Shown: positions 9,102 through 19,329, counted from the first letter of the stretch. The stretch: DNA of 64,000 bases from Mycobacterium asiaticum (GCF_001673635.1 NZ_LZMH01000028.1:1-64000); one strand, 5' to 3'. Notes: a model not told the origin generated them from the letters alone. Program-made: numbers and translations.

Positions 9102-10022
9102 GTGGCGATTCGGCTCGGTTTTCAGATCCCCAACTTCTCTTACGGGACAGGTGTAGAGAATCTTTTCTCCACCGTCATCGATCAGGCGCGCGAAGCCGAA
9201 TCAGCGGGCTACGACTCGCTTTTCGTGATGGACCACTTCTACCAACTGCCGATGCTGGGCACACCGGACCAGCCGATGCTGGAGGCCTACACCGCCTTGG
9301 GTGCGCTGGCCACCGCCACCGAGCGCCTGCAGCTAGGAACCCTGGTGACCGGCAACACCTACCGCAACCCCACATTGTTGGCCAAGGTCATCACCACCCT
9401 GGACGTGGTCAGCGCGGGCCGGGCAATCCTGGGCATCGGGGCGGGCTGGTACGAACTGGAACACCGCCAGTTCGGCTTCGAGTTCGGCACTTTCACCGAC
9501 AGGTTCCATCGCCTGGACGAGGCGCTGCAGATCATCGACCCGATGATCAAGGGCGAGCGTCCCACCTTCTCCGGTAAGTGGTACACCACCGAATCGGCCA
9601 CGGCCGAACCGCGCTTCCGCGACCGGATTCCGATCCTGATCGGCGGTGGCGGCGAGAAGAAGACGTTCGCGCTGGCGGCCCGCTACGCTGACCACCTCAA
9701 CATCGTGGCGGCGTTCGACGAGCTGCCCCGCAAGGTCGACGCGATCAAGACCCGCTGCGCGGAAGTCGGTCGGGACCCCTCGACTCTGGAAACGAGTCTG
9801 ATGCTGACCGTCGTGTTCGACGAGAACGCCGACCCCAACCAACTTCCGCCGAGCATGAGCGGGCGCATGGCGATCGGCGGCCCAGCGCAGATCGCCGAGC
9901 AGGTGCAGGCCAAGGTGATCGACGCGGGAGTGCAGGGAGCCATCGTCAACATCCCGACCAGCCACATCCCAGGCGTCATCACCAAGGTCGCCGAAGCGTT
10001 GCGCCCGGTCTTCGGTCTATAG
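9102..10022 (+). CDS. LLM class F420-dependent oxidoreductase (Rv1855c-like)
   Basis: A 306-aa luciferase-like TIM-barrel protein with GTG start. Family signatures are AREAESAGYDSLFVMDHFYQ near the N-terminus, LQLGTLVTGNTYRNPTLLAK, and GRAILGIGAGWYELEHRQFG. Mycobacterial members of this group mostly use deazaflavin F420 rather than FMN. The substrate is unknown. It follows the SDR gene by 34 bp on the same strand, so the two are likely co-transcribed and may act on related substrates; that is inference. Counterpart of Rv1855c. Confidence 0.88.
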   Translation: MAIRLGFQIPNFSYGTGVENLFSTVIDQAREAESAGYDSLFVMDHFYQLPMLGTPDQPMLEAYTALGALATATERLQLGTLVTGNTYRNPTLLAKVITTLDVVSAGRAILGIGAGWYELEHRQFGFEFGTFTDRFHRLDEALQIIDPMIKGERPTFSGKWYTTESATAEPRFRDRIPILIGGGGEKKTFALAARYADHLNIVAAFDELPRKVDAIKTRCAEVGRDPSTLETSLMLTVVFDENADPNQLPPSMSGRMAIGGPAQIAEQVQAKVIDAGVQGAIVNIPTSHIPGVITKVAEALRPVFGL

Positions 10023-10097
10023 CCGCGGGCGTCCACTTTTCGACCACTTCGCTAGGTGTGGCTCATTACACAGGCTCGTGGCTGGGTTTGTGCCGAT

Positions 10098-10129
10098 AGG
10101 TTGACTAACCTTAGAAGGGGTAATAGCTA
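10098..10129 (+). promoter_or_regulatory. Putative ndh promoter with AGGTT-GACT-AACCT dyad
   Basis: TTGACT at 10101-10106 is followed after 17 bp by TAGCTA at 10124-10129, a plausible although imperfect -35/-10 pair for a SigA-type promoter about 45 bp before ndh. The -35 box is embedded in a perfect 5-bp inverted repeat, AGGTT-GACT-AACCT (10098-10111), so a repressor binding there would block the promoter. The arms equal the core arms of an IdeR/DtxR box, but the spacer is 4 nt instead of 5. Confidence 0.4.
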
Positions 10130-10173
10130 ACGTCAGTCGCCCGTCGAGGAGCCCCGGTCAGGAGCAGCGGAAC

Positions 10174-11565
10174 ATGAGTCCCCAGCAGGAACCCACAGGT
10201 GAACCGCGTCATCGCCACCGGGTCGTCATCATTGGATCAGGGTTCGGCGGACTCAACGCGGCAAAGAAACTCAAGCGCGCCGACGTCGACATCAAGTTGA
10301 TCGCGCGCACCACCCATCACCTCTTCCAGCCTTTGCTGTACCAGGTGGCCACCGGCATCATCTCCGAGGGCGAGATCGCTCCCCCGACCCGCGTGGTGCT
10401 GCGTAAGCAGCGCAACGTTCAGGTCCTGCTGGGCAATGTCACGCACATCGACCTGCCCCGCAAGGTCGTCGTTTCGGAGTTGCTCGGCCACACCTACGAG
10501 ACGCCCTACGACAGCCTGATCATCGCCGCCGGCGCCGGGCAGTCGTACTTCGGCAACGATCACTTCGCCGAGTTCGCGCCCGGTATGAAGTCCATCGACG
10601 ACGCGCTGGAGTTGCGCGGTCGCATCCTGAGCGCGTTCGAGCAGGCCGAACGGTCCAGCGACCCGGAACGCCGGGCGAAACTGCTGACCTTCACCGTCGT
10701 CGGCGCCGGCCCCACCGGCGTCGAAATGGCCGGCCAGATCGCGGAATTGGCTGAGTACACACTGAAGGGCGCCTTCCGCCACATCGATTCGACCCGGGCG
10801 AGGGTCATCCTGCTCGATGCCGCACCCGCGGTACTCCCTCCGTTCGGCGAAAAGCTCGGCGACCGGGCGCGGGCACGGTTGGAGAAGCTGGGCGTGGAGA
10901 TCCAGCTGGGTGCCATGGTCACCGACGTGGACCGCAACGGCATCACCGTCAAGGACGCCGACGGCACCGAACGGCGCATCGAATCGGCCTGCAAGGTTTG
11001 GTCCGCCGGCGTACAGGCCAGCCGACTGGGCCGCGACCTCGCCGAGCAGTCCGAGGTGGAACTCGACCGCGCGGGCCGGGTCAAGGTACTGCCGGACCTG
11101 TCGATACCGGGACACCCCAACGTCTTCGTGATCGGCGACATGGCCGCCGTCGAGGGTGTGCCCGGCGTGGCGCAGGGCGCCATCCAGGGCGCGAAATACG
11201 TTGCCAACAACATCAAGTCGGAACTCGCCGGCGCGGACCCGGCCGAGCGGGAGCCGTTCCAGTACTTCGACAAGGGCTCGATGGCAACGGTCTCGCGGTT
11301 CTCCGCGGTGGCCAAGATCGGTCCCCTGGAGTTCAGCGGCTTCATCGCCTGGCTGATCTGGCTGGTGTTGCACCTGGTGTACCTGATCGGCTTCAAGACC
11401 AAGATCACCACGCTGCTGTCGTGGACGGTGACGTTCTTGAGCACGCGGCGCGGTCAGCTGACCATCACCGATCAGCAGGCGTTCGCGCGAACGCGGCTGG
11501 AACAGCTGGCGGAACTGGCTGCCGAGGCGCAAGGCGCCGAAGCTATCGCGCGAAGAGCTAGCTAG
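10174..11565 (+). CDS. ndh: Type II NADH:quinone oxidoreductase
   Basis: A 463-aa non-proton-pumping NADH dehydrogenase that feeds electrons to menaquinone and keeps the NADH/NAD balance. The FAD motif is VIIGSGFGGLNAAKKL near residues 17-32, the NADH motif is VVGAGPTGVEMAGQIAEL, and the second FAD contact is NVFVIGDMAAVEGVPGVAQGAIQGAK-like sequence. A C-terminal hydrophobic stretch (FIAWLIWLVLHLVYLIGF) is the membrane-anchoring region of mycobacterial Ndh. It converges with the thioesterase gene, 2 bp between stops. In H37Rv (Rv1854c) the urease operon lies immediately beyond; here it does not. Confidence 0.95.
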   Translation: MSPQQEPTGEPRHRHRVVIIGSGFGGLNAAKKLKRADVDIKLIARTTHHLFQPLLYQVATGIISEGEIAPPTRVVLRKQRNVQVLLGNVTHIDLPRKVVVSELLGHTYETPYDSLIIAAGAGQSYFGNDHFAEFAPGMKSIDDALELRGRILSAFEQAERSSDPERRAKLLTFTVVGAGPTGVEMAGQIAELAEYTLKGAFRHIDSTRARVILLDAAPAVLPPFGEKLGDRARARLEKLGVEIQLGAMVTDVDRNGITVKDADGTERRIESACKVWSAGVQASRLGRDLAEQSEVELDRAGRVKVLPDLSIPGHPNVFVIGDMAAVEGVPGVAQGAIQGAKYVANNIKSELAGADPAEREPFQYFDKGSMATVSRFSAVAKIGPLEFSGFIAWLIWLVLHLVYLIGFKTKITTLLSWTVTFLSTRRGQLTITDQQAFARTRLEQLAELAAEAQGAEAIARRAS

Positions 11566-11567
11566 CT

Positions 11568-11972
11568 CTACGGCTCGAGGTTCTGTAGCCGCACCTGACC
11601 ACGCGCCACGATCCGGTCGTCGTCGGCCGTGATGGTCACCAGCCACAGCTGCTGACGGCGACCACGGTGCACGGGTTCGGCCTTGCCATACACGGTGCCG
11701 GACTTGATGGCGCGTAAGAAGTCGGTGTTGTTGTTGACGCCGACCACGTTTCCGCCACCGCCGTTGGCGTTCAGCCAGGTGTACGCGGCCACGCTGGCCA
11801 TGCTTTCGATCATCGAGCAGTAAACCCCGCCGTGTACCAGGCCCATCGGTTGCAGCAGCTTGGGCTTCACCTCCAGCTGCGCGCGGGCGCTGTCCGGAGT
11901 GAGTTCGGTGAACTGCAAACCGAGCTCGCTGTCGAACGCGGCAACGAAATCCGAATCGGGCCCTGATGACAC
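11568..11972 (-). CDS. PaaI-type hotdog thioesterase (Rv1847-like)
   Basis: A 134-aa single hotdog-fold protein that should hydrolyse acyl-CoA thioesters. The PaaI/DUF4442-type signature is LLQPMGLVHGGVYCSMIESMAS (given in part: MGLVHGGVY, then MIESMAS), where the His-Gly-Gly turn and the following Glu form the active site of family members. NNNTDFLRAIKSG and a C-terminal LVTITADDDRIVARGQV strand complete the fold. The start at 11972 leaves 280 bp to blaI, a gap that carries the MrsI small RNA gene on the same strand upstream. Confidence 0.85.
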   Translation of the reverse strand: MSSGPDSDFVAAFDSELGLQFTELTPDSARAQLEVKPKLLQPMGLVHGGVYCSMIESMASVAAYTWLNANGGGGNVVGVNNNTDFLRAIKSGTVYGKAEPVHRGRRQQLWLVTITADDDRIVARGQVRLQNLEP

Positions 11973-12007
11973 GTCCTTGTGTCTACACCATGGGTTATGC
12001 GGCCCGG

Positions 12008-12047
12008 AAAAACGGGCGAGCCCCGTGCGCGTGGCACGGGGCTCGCC
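12008..12047 (-). terminator. Intrinsic terminator of the MrsI-like sRNA
   Basis: A perfect 14-bp inverted repeat (arms 12015-12028 and 12034-12047, sequence GGCGAGCCCCGTGC and its complement) with a 5-nt loop. On the minus strand it is followed after two bases by TTTTT (12012-12008). There is no T-run on the plus-strand side, so it terminates minus-strand transcription only. Confidence 0.85.
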
Positions 12048-12112
12048 GATCGAGTAGGCCGGGGGTCACTGCAGCCCTCAGGACTCTCCGCGGCCCTTTC
12101 TTTCGCTCGACC
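12008..12112 (-). ncRNA. mrsI: MrsI-like iron-responsive small RNA (ncRv11846 homologue)
   Basis: Between the thioesterase and blaI genes the minus strand shows a complete small-RNA transcription unit of about 105 nt. It has a promoter with an IdeR box (12119-12148), a predicted start near 12112, and a strong intrinsic terminator ending in five U residues at 12008. In M. tuberculosis the sRNA MrsI (ncRv11846) lies between Rv1846c (blaI) and Rv1847 (thioesterase) in the same relative orientation, is induced by iron starvation and lowers expression of non-essential iron proteins. Position, strand and IdeR box agree. The exact ends and seed sequence were not verified. Confidence 0.75.
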
Positions 12113-12118
12113 GTCATC

Positions 12119-12148
12119 AGCATAGGCAAGGCTGCCCTAATTTCGCAA
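12119..12148 (-). promoter_or_regulatory. IdeR-box promoter of the MrsI-like sRNA
   Basis: On the minus strand TTGCGA (12148-12143) and TATGCT (12124-12119) form a -35/-10 pair with an 18-bp spacer; TATGCT fits the mycobacterial TANNNT -10 consensus. The 19-bp block at 12122-12140 (plus strand ATAGGCAAGGCTGCCCTAA) matches the IdeR consensus TTAGGTTAGGCTAACCTAA at 14 of 19 positions. It fills the spacer, so iron-loaded IdeR would block RNA polymerase. Confidence 0.7.
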
Positions 12149-12197
12149 GCATTGATTGCGTAGTGTTGTGGTGTGCGGGAACCAACACGGCGCTAGA

Positions 12198-12214
12198 TAC
12201 GACACTCGGTAGTA
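12198..12214 (+). promoter_or_regulatory. Putative BlaI operator upstream of blaI
   Basis: TACGAC and GTAGTA half sites separated by 5 bp form an imperfect dyad (5 of 6 pairs) about 40 bp before the blaI start. BlaI/MecI repressors bind TAC/GTA-containing dyads and repress their own operon, so this is the best candidate operator in the gap. No binding evidence can be obtained from sequence alone. Confidence 0.45.
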
Positions 12215-12252
12215 ATCGGAGTAAGCTGTCATCAACGCTCAGGAGATGAACT

Positions 12253-12669
12253 ATGGCCAAGCTGACGCGGCTGGGGGATTTGGAACGCGCCGTGATGGAC
12301 CACCTCTGGTCCATGCCGGAACCCCAGACTGTTCGCCAGGTCCACGAAGCGTTGTCGGCACGACGCGATCTCGCCTACACCACTGTCATGACCGTGCTGC
12401 AGCGGCTGGCCAAGAAGAACCTGGTCTCCCAGCTCCGGGACGACCGCGCCCACCGCTACGCGCCGGTGCATGGACGCGATGAACTGGTAGCAGGTCTGAT
12501 GGTGGACGCCCTGGCCCAGGCCGAGGACTCCGGCAGCAGGCAGGCCGCGCTGGTGCACTTCGTCGAGCGGGTTAATGCTGACGAGGCCGCCGCACTGCGC
12601 CGCGCACTCACCGAACTCGAAGCAAATCACCGCAATTCGACATCTGCTGGACCTCCGGCCGACGACTAA
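12253..12669 (+). CDS. blaI: BlaI/MecI family transcriptional repressor
   Basis: A 138-aa penicillinase-repressor family protein. The N-terminal winged helix is clear: LTRLGDLERAVMDHLWSMPEP, VHEALSARRDLAYTTVMTVLQRLAKKNLV, and the wing with RDDRAHRYAPV. The C-terminal half is a helical dimerisation region that in the family is cut by a BlaR-type protease after beta-lactam sensing. AGGAG precedes the ATG. The next gene, 14 bp downstream, is the matching M56 protease. In M. tuberculosis Rv1846c controls blaC and other genes at a distance; no beta-lactamase gene lies in this window. Confidence 0.95.
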   Translation: MAKLTRLGDLERAVMDHLWSMPEPQTVRQVHEALSARRDLAYTTVMTVLQRLAKKNLVSQLRDDRAHRYAPVHGRDELVAGLMVDALAQAEDSGSRQAALVHFVERVNADEAAALRRALTELEANHRNSTSAGPPADD

Positions 12670-12683
12670 GGGAGAATCACAGC

Positions 12684-13634
12684 GTGTCTGCGCTGGCCTT
12701 CACCATCCTTGCGGTGCTGCTGGCTGGCCCGACACCGGCGTTGTTGGCCCGCGCCTCTTGGCCGCAGCGCGCTCCACGGGCCGCGATGGTGCTCTGGCAG
12801 GCCGTCGCCCTGGCCGCCGTGCTGTCCACGTTCAGTGCCGGGTTAGCGATTGCCAGCCGGTTGCTGATGCCCGGCCCGGACGGTCGGCCGACGGCGGGAA
12901 TCCTGGACGCCGAAGGTCGCCTCGGCTGGCCGCTGTGGTCGGCCTACATAGCCGTCTTCGCTCTGACCCTGTTGGTCGGTGCGCGGCTGGCGGTCGCCGC
13001 GGCGCGGGTGGCCATCGCCACCCGGCGGCGCCGGGCGCGCCACCGCATGGTCGTCGACTTGGTCGGGGTCGACCACGATGCCGCCCTGGGCCAGCCGTGT
13101 TCGGTGCACCGCGATCTGCGCATCCTGCACGTCGAGCAGCCTCTCGCCTACTGCCTGCCCGGCGTGCGCAGCCGGGTCGTGGTCAGCGAAGGGACCCTGA
13201 ACACGCTGGGCGACAACGAAGTGGCGGCGATCCTGTCTCACGAGCGGGCTCACCTGCGCGCCCGGCACGACCTCGTCCTGGAAGCGTTCACCGCCCTCTA
13301 CGCCGCGTTCCCTCGGCTGGTACGCAGCGCCAACGCGCTGGGCGCCGTGCAGCTGCTGGTGGAGCTACTGGCAGACGACGCCGCCGTCCGGGCCACCGGG
13401 CGCGCTCCCCTGGCCCGGGCGCTGGTCGCGTGTGCTGCCGGCCGCGCGCCCTCGGGTGCCCTGGCTGCCGGCGGCGCCAGCACCGTGCTGCGCGTACGAC
13501 GGCTCAACGGCAGCGGCAACAGCCCGCTGCTGTCCGCGGTGGTCTACCTGGCCGCGGCGGCGGTGCTGGTGGTGCCGACCATCGCGCTGGCCGTACCGTG
13601 GCTGACGGAGCTGCACCGGTTGGTCTCCGCCTGA
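12684..13634 (+). CDS. M56 family membrane metalloprotease (BlaR/Rv1845c-like)
   Basis: A 316-aa membrane protease with GTG start, co-transcribed with blaI. Membrane segments occur at the N-terminus (ALAFTILAVLLAGPTPALL), around residues 32-55, at about 90-110, and again at the C-terminus (VVYLAAAAVLVVPTIALAV). The zinc motif HExxH reads SHERAHLRARHD with His186 and His190. It has no extracellular penicillin-binding sensor domain such as that of staphylococcal BlaR1, so it must receive its signal in another way. It is expected to cleave BlaI. Counterpart of Rv1845c (316 aa). Confidence 0.9.
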   Translation: MSALAFTILAVLLAGPTPALLARASWPQRAPRAAMVLWQAVALAAVLSTFSAGLAIASRLLMPGPDGRPTAGILDAEGRLGWPLWSAYIAVFALTLLVGARLAVAAARVAIATRRRRARHRMVVDLVGVDHDAALGQPCSVHRDLRILHVEQPLAYCLPGVRSRVVVSEGTLNTLGDNEVAAILSHERAHLRARHDLVLEAFTALYAAFPRLVRSANALGAVQLLVELLADDAAVRATGRAPLARALVACAAGRAPSGALAAGGASTVLRVRRLNGSGNSPLLSAVVYLAAAAVLVVPTIALAVPWLTELHRLVSA

Positions 13635-13718
13635 CGCCAAGCCAAACCCTTTGGACCGCCAGAAGTCCGCTGTGCCACAGTGTGTCCATCCAACGAAGGC
13701 CCGATCGAAAGGCAACAG

Positions 13719-15176
13719 ATGAGTTCGTCGGATTCGAAGACTGCGACAGCCCAGATCGGCGTCACCGGTCTGGCCGTCATGGGCTCCAACCTGGCCCGAA
13801 ACTTCGCCCGGCACGGCTACACCGTGGCGCTGCACAATCGCTCGGTGGCCAAGACCGACGCGCTGTTGAAAGAGCACGGTTCCGAGGGCAACTTCGTGCG
13901 CAGTGAAACGATCCCCGAATTCCTTGCGGCCCTGGAAAAGCCGCGTCGGGTCATCATCATGGTCAAGGCCGGTGACCCCACCGATGCCGTCATCAACGAG
14001 CTCGCCGACGCCATGGAAGAAGGCGACATCATCATCGATGGCGGCAACGCCCTCTACACCGACACCATCCGCCGGGAGAAGGCGATACGTGAGCGCGGGC
14101 TGCACTTCGTCGGCGCCGGGATCTCCGGCGGCGAAGAAGGCGCCCTGAACGGGCCGTCGATCATGCCCGGCGGGCCCGCGGAGTCCTACACCTCGCTCGG
14201 GCCGCTGCTCGAGGAGATCTCCGCGCACGTCGACGGGGTGCCGTGCTGTACCCACATCGGCCCCGACGGCGCCGGACACTTCGTGAAGATGGTGCACAAC
14301 GGCATCGAGTACTCCGACATGCAGCTCATCGGCGAGGCCTATCAGCTGCTGCGCGACGGACTCGGCAAGACGGCCGGGGAGATCGCCGACGTCTTCGACG
14401 AGTGGAACAAGGGCGACCTGGACAGCTTCCTGGTCGAGATCACGGCTCAGGTGCTGCGGCAGAACGACGCGAAGACGGGCAAGCCGCTCGTCGACATCAT
14501 CCTGGACGAGGCCGAGCAGAAGGGCACCGGCCGCTGGACGGTGAAGTCGGCGCTGGATCTCGGCGTGCCGGTGACCGGTATCGCGGAGGCGGTGTTCGCG
14601 CGGGCGTTGTCGGGCTCGGTGGCTCAGCGCAAGGCCACCACCGGGCTGGCCTCGGGCGAGCTCGGATCCAAGCCCGGCGACGCCCAGCAATTCGTCGAGG
14701 ATGTCCGTCAGGCCCTGTACGCGTCCAAGATCATCGCCTACGCGCAGGGCTTCAACCAGATCCAGGCCGGCAGTGCCGAATACGACTGGGGCATCACCCC
14801 CGGCGATCTGGCCACCATCTGGCGCGGGGGCTGCATCATCCGGGCCAAGTTCCTCAACCGGATCAAAGAGGCCTACGACGACGACCCGGACCTGGCCACG
14901 CTCATTGTTGCGCCCTATTTCCGCAGCGCAATCGAGGCCGCCATCGACGGCTGGCGCCGGGTGGTGGTGACCGCCACGCAGTTGGGTATCCCCATTCCGG
15001 GGTTCTCGTCGGCGCTGTCTTACTACGACGCGCTGCGCACCGAGCGCCTGCCGGCCGCCCTGACCCAAGGCCTGCGGGACTTCTTCGGCGCGCACACCTA
15101 TGGGCGCACCGACGAGGACCCGAGCAAGAAGTTCCACACGCTGTGGAGCGGAGACCGGAGCGAAGTACCTGCTTAG
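13719..15176 (+). CDS. gnd1: 6-phosphogluconate dehydrogenase (decarboxylating)
   Basis: A 485-aa cytosolic enzyme of the pentose phosphate pathway: 6-phosphogluconate + NADP gives ribulose 5-phosphate, CO2 and NADPH. The Rossmann motif is GVTGLAVMGSNLARNFA near residues 14-30. Substrate motifs are GAGISGGEEGALNGPS and the catalytic HFVKMVHNGIEYSDMQL with the active-site lysine. The C-terminal FSSALSYYDALRT tail reaches the partner subunit. ATG at 13719 follows a GAAAGG ribosome site and gives the 485 aa of Rv1844c; an in-frame upstream start at 13680 lacks one. Confidence 0.95.
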   Translation: MSSSDSKTATAQIGVTGLAVMGSNLARNFARHGYTVALHNRSVAKTDALLKEHGSEGNFVRSETIPEFLAALEKPRRVIIMVKAGDPTDAVINELADAMEEGDIIIDGGNALYTDTIRREKAIRERGLHFVGAGISGGEEGALNGPSIMPGGPAESYTSLGPLLEEISAHVDGVPCCTHIGPDGAGHFVKMVHNGIEYSDMQLIGEAYQLLRDGLGKTAGEIADVFDEWNKGDLDSFLVEITAQVLRQNDAKTGKPLVDIILDEAEQKGTGRWTVKSALDLGVPVTGIAEAVFARALSGSVAQRKATTGLASGELGSKPGDAQQFVEDVRQALYASKIIAYAQGFNQIQAGSAEYDWGITPGDLATIWRGGCIIRAKFLNRIKEAYDDDPDLATLIVAPYFRSAIEAAIDGWRRVVVTATQLGIPIPGFSSALSYYDALRTERLPAALTQGLRDFFGAHTYGRTDEDPSKKFHTLWSGDRSEVPA

Positions 15177-15189
15177 CGAGTTGTACTAG

Positions 15190-16626
<1,437 letters not shown>

Positions 16627-16633
16627 AAGGCAC

Positions 16634-18013
16634 ATGAATCCCTCCGGCACCGTGGTGAGCGTGCTGGCCATCCTGGCCTTGATCTTCGGCACCGCGGTGT
16701 TCGTTGCGGCTGAGTTCTCCCTGACGGCGCTGGACCGCAGCACCGTGGACGCCAACGCGCGCGGCGGCGCCAGCCGGGACAGGTTCATCCAGCGGGCCCA
16801 CCGCCGGCTCTCGTTTCAGTTGTCGGGTGCACAGCTGGGGATCTCCATCACGACGCTGGCTACCGGCTACCTGATCGATCCACTGGTGGCCAACCTGCCC
16901 CACGGCTTGCTGGACCGAATTGGCACGCCCGACCGGTTGGCCGACGCGATCACGGGTTTCGCCGCGTTGGCGGTCGTGACATCGGTGTCCATGGTGTTCG
17001 GCGAACTGGTGCCCAAGTACCTCGCCGTGGCCCGGCCGCTGCGGACCGCCCGCGCCGTCGTGCTGCCCCAGTGGTTCTTCTCCGTGCTGTTCACCCCGGC
17101 GATCCGGATGACGAACGGCGCCGCGAACTGGATTGTGCGCCGGCTCGGCATCGAGCCCGCCGAGGAGCTGCGGTCCGCGCGCACCCCGCAGGAACTCGTC
17201 TCGCTGGTACGACGCTCGGCGCGCCGCGGGGCGCTGGACGACGTCACCGCGTCGCTGATGCACCGCTCGCTGCAGTTCGGCTCGCTGACCGCCGAGGAGT
17301 TGATGACGCCCCGCTCGAAAATCGTTGCCCTGCAGACCGACGACACGATCAGCGACCTGATCGCCGCCGTCGCCGCGACCGGCTTCTCCCGCTTCCCGGT
17401 GGTGCGTGGTGACCTCGACGAGACTGTCGGGATCGTGCACGTCAAGCAGGTGTATGCGGTGCCACGGGCCGACCGGGCGAAAACCCTGCTGACGACGATC
17501 GCCAAGCCGATCGCGGTGGTGCCGTCGACGCTGGACGGCGACGCCGTGATGGCCCAGATCCGGGCTAACTCGCTGCAGACCGCGATGGTGGTCGACGAGT
17601 ACGGCGGCACCGCCGGCATGGTGACCGTCGAGGACCTGATCGAAGAGATCGTGGGCGACGTCCGCGACGAGCACGACGACGCGACACCGGACGTGGTGGC
17701 GTCCGAGAACGGATGGCGGGTGTCGGGCCTGCTGCGCATCGACGAGGTGGAGACCGCGATCGGCTACCGGGCCCCGGAAGGGCCGTACGAGACCATTGGC
17801 GGCTTGGTGTTGCGCGAGCTCGGTCATATCCCGGAACCCGGTGAGACGGTGGACCTGCCCGCGCTGGACCGCGACGGGTTGCCCGACGAGGCGACGCGAT
17901 GGCGGGCCAAGGTGGTGCAGCTGGACGGCCGCCGACTCGACCTGCTCGAGCTGTCCGAGTGGGCCAGTCCCGTCGAACCCTCGGACACCGCCGCCGATGG
18001 GGCCGAGCGATGA
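16634..18013 (+). CDS. CNNM/CorC-type (DUF21-CBS) membrane protein (Rv1842c-like)
   Basis: A 459-aa protein with the hemolysin-C/CorC layout. An N-terminal DUF21 membrane domain comes first, with helices near residues 7-29 and the motif [20 protein letters not shown]. Two CBS domains follow at about 220-340 (VMTPRSKI-like [21 protein letters not shown], and [26 protein letters not shown]). A C-terminal CorC_HlyC domain ends the protein. Family members are linked to divalent cation (Mg2+, Co2+) export or tolerance. GAAAGG precedes ATG 16634. Its stop overlaps the ATG of the next paralogue by 4 bp, so the two are translationally coupled and probably act as a heteromer. Confidence 0.88.
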   Translation: MNPSGTVVSVLAILALIFGTAVFVAAEFSLTALDRSTVDANARGGASRDRFIQRAHRRLSFQLSGAQLGISITTLATGYLIDPLVANLPHGLLDRIGTPDRLADAITGFAALAVVTSVSMVFGELVPKYLAVARPLRTARAVVLPQWFFSVLFTPAIRMTNGAANWIVRRLGIEPAEELRSARTPQELVSLVRRSARRGALDDVTASLMHRSLQFGSLTAEELMTPRSKIVALQTDDTISDLIAAVAATGFSRFPVVRGDLDETVGIVHVKQVYAVPRADRAKTLLTTIAKPIAVVPSTLDGDAVMAQIRANSLQTAMVVDEYGGTAGMVTVEDLIEEIVGDVRDEHDDATPDVVASENGWRVSGLLRIDEVETAIGYRAPEGPYETIGGLVLRELGHIPEPGETVDLPALDRDGLPDEATRWRAKVVQLDGRRLDLLELSEWASPVEPSDTAADGAER

Positions 18014-19074
18014 ACCCGGTGGTGGCGATCCTGCTGGCGGTCCTGCTGATCGCCCTGAACGCGTTCTTTGTCGGCGCGGAGTTCGCCATGATCTCGGCGC
18101 GCCGGGACCGGCTAGAGGCGCTGGCTGAGCAGGGCCGGACCAGAGCAGTCACGGTCATCCGTGCGGGTGAACAGCTGCCCGCGATGCTGGCCGGCGCGCA
18201 ACTGGGTGTCACCGTCGCCTCGCTGCTGCTCGGCCGCATCGCCGAGCCGGCCGTCGCCGGGCTGCTGCAGTCGCTGCTGGGGCTGACCGGGATGCATCCC
18301 GCGCTGCTGCACACGCTGGCGTTCGCGATCGCGCTGGCCGTGGTGGTGATCCTGCACGTGCTGCTCGGCGAGATGGTGCCGAAGAACATCGCGCTGGCCG
18401 GCCCGGAGCGCACCGCGATGCTGCTGGTCCCGGCGTATCTGCCCTACGTGCAGGCGGCGCGGCCCATCATCGCCTTTTACAACAAATGCGCCAACGGGGT
18501 CCTGCGTGCGGTTGGCGTCGAGCCCAAGGACGAGCTCGACATCACGGTGTCCTCCGCCGAGCTGTCGGAGATGATCGCCCAATCCTCCTCGGAAGGTTTG
18601 CTCGACAACGAGGAGCAGATCCGCCTGACCCGTGCGCTGCGGGTCCGTACCCGGGTGGTCGGGGATGTCGCGGTGCCGTTGGCCCGGGTGCACGCCGTCT
18701 CGGTTGCGGCACCGGGTTCCGGGCCGACCATCGGAGCCGTGGAAGAGGCCTTGGCCCAGACCGGCTATTCCCGCTTCCCGGTGGTGGACCGCGACGGTAA
18801 TTTCCTGGGATACCTCCACATCAAGGACGTGCTGGCACTCGGCGACGATCCGGAAACGGTGATCGACCTATCCCTGGTGCGTGCCCTGCCGCGGGTACCG
18901 GAGTCGCTCGGATTGCCCGACGCCCTGTCCCGGATGCGCCGCAGCAACAGCCACCTGGCGCTGGTGACCGCCGACAACGGCACCGTTCAAGGCGAGATCG
19001 TTGCTGTGGTGGCGCTGGAGGATCTGGTCGAGGACCTCGTCGGCAGCATGCGCGACGATGGTGCCGGCGATTGA
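18010..19074 (+). CDS. CNNM/CorC-type (DUF21-CBS) membrane protein (Rv1841c-like)
   Basis: A 354-aa paralogue of the preceding protein, beginning [20 protein letters not shown]. It has the same DUF21 motif ([18 protein letters not shown]), about three to four membrane segments, and two CBS motifs ([10 protein letters not shown] and [22 protein letters not shown]). It ends right after the second CBS ([18 protein letters not shown]) and lacks the C-terminal CorC_HlyC domain of its partner. The ATGA overlap with the upstream stop indicates coupled translation. In H37Rv the genes after Rv1841c are PE_PGRS34 and vapBC13; here the next gene is glcB after a 255-bp gap. Confidence 0.88.
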   Translation: MNPVVAILLAVLLIALNAFFVGAEFAMISARRDRLEALAEQGRTRAVTVIRAGEQLPAMLAGAQLGVTVASLLLGRIAEPAVAGLLQSLLGLTGMHPALLHTLAFAIALAVVVILHVLLGEMVPKNIALAGPERTAMLLVPAYLPYVQAARPIIAFYNKCANGVLRAVGVEPKDELDITVSSAELSEMIAQSSSEGLLDNEEQIRLTRALRVRTRVVGDVAVPLARVHAVSVAAPGSGPTIGAVEEALAQTGYSRFPVVDRDGNFLGYLHIKDVLALGDDPETVIDLSLVRALPRVPESLGLPDALSRMRRSNSHLALVTADNGTVQGEIVAVVALEDLVEDLVGSMRDDGAGD

Positions 19075-19329
19075 CCGTATGATCTGAGCGGCCGCGGGTA
19101 TCAGTGAGCTGATGCAGGGAACGAAATTTCTCGTGCCCGCGTTGCCGAAAAGCGATTGCAAGGACGCCCGTCGCGTGGCTGCGGGCGAGCCTGCCAGCGT
19201 GCCGTGACCTGGCGTTGTGTGCCGGTCGGGCTACGCTCGTCAGGCTGTTGCTCGGTAGGGTGATGGTAGCTAGTCGGGCCTTGTCCCGGGTTAGTTGAGG
19301 GGCCGGAAAGGCCATTACGGAGGAGAACA

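Noticed and set aside
13365..15137. 590-codon open frame antisense to gnd1
   Set aside because: It is a shadow caused by high GC at third positions of gnd1, with no family signature and no ribosome site; gnd1 is fully conserved on the other strand.
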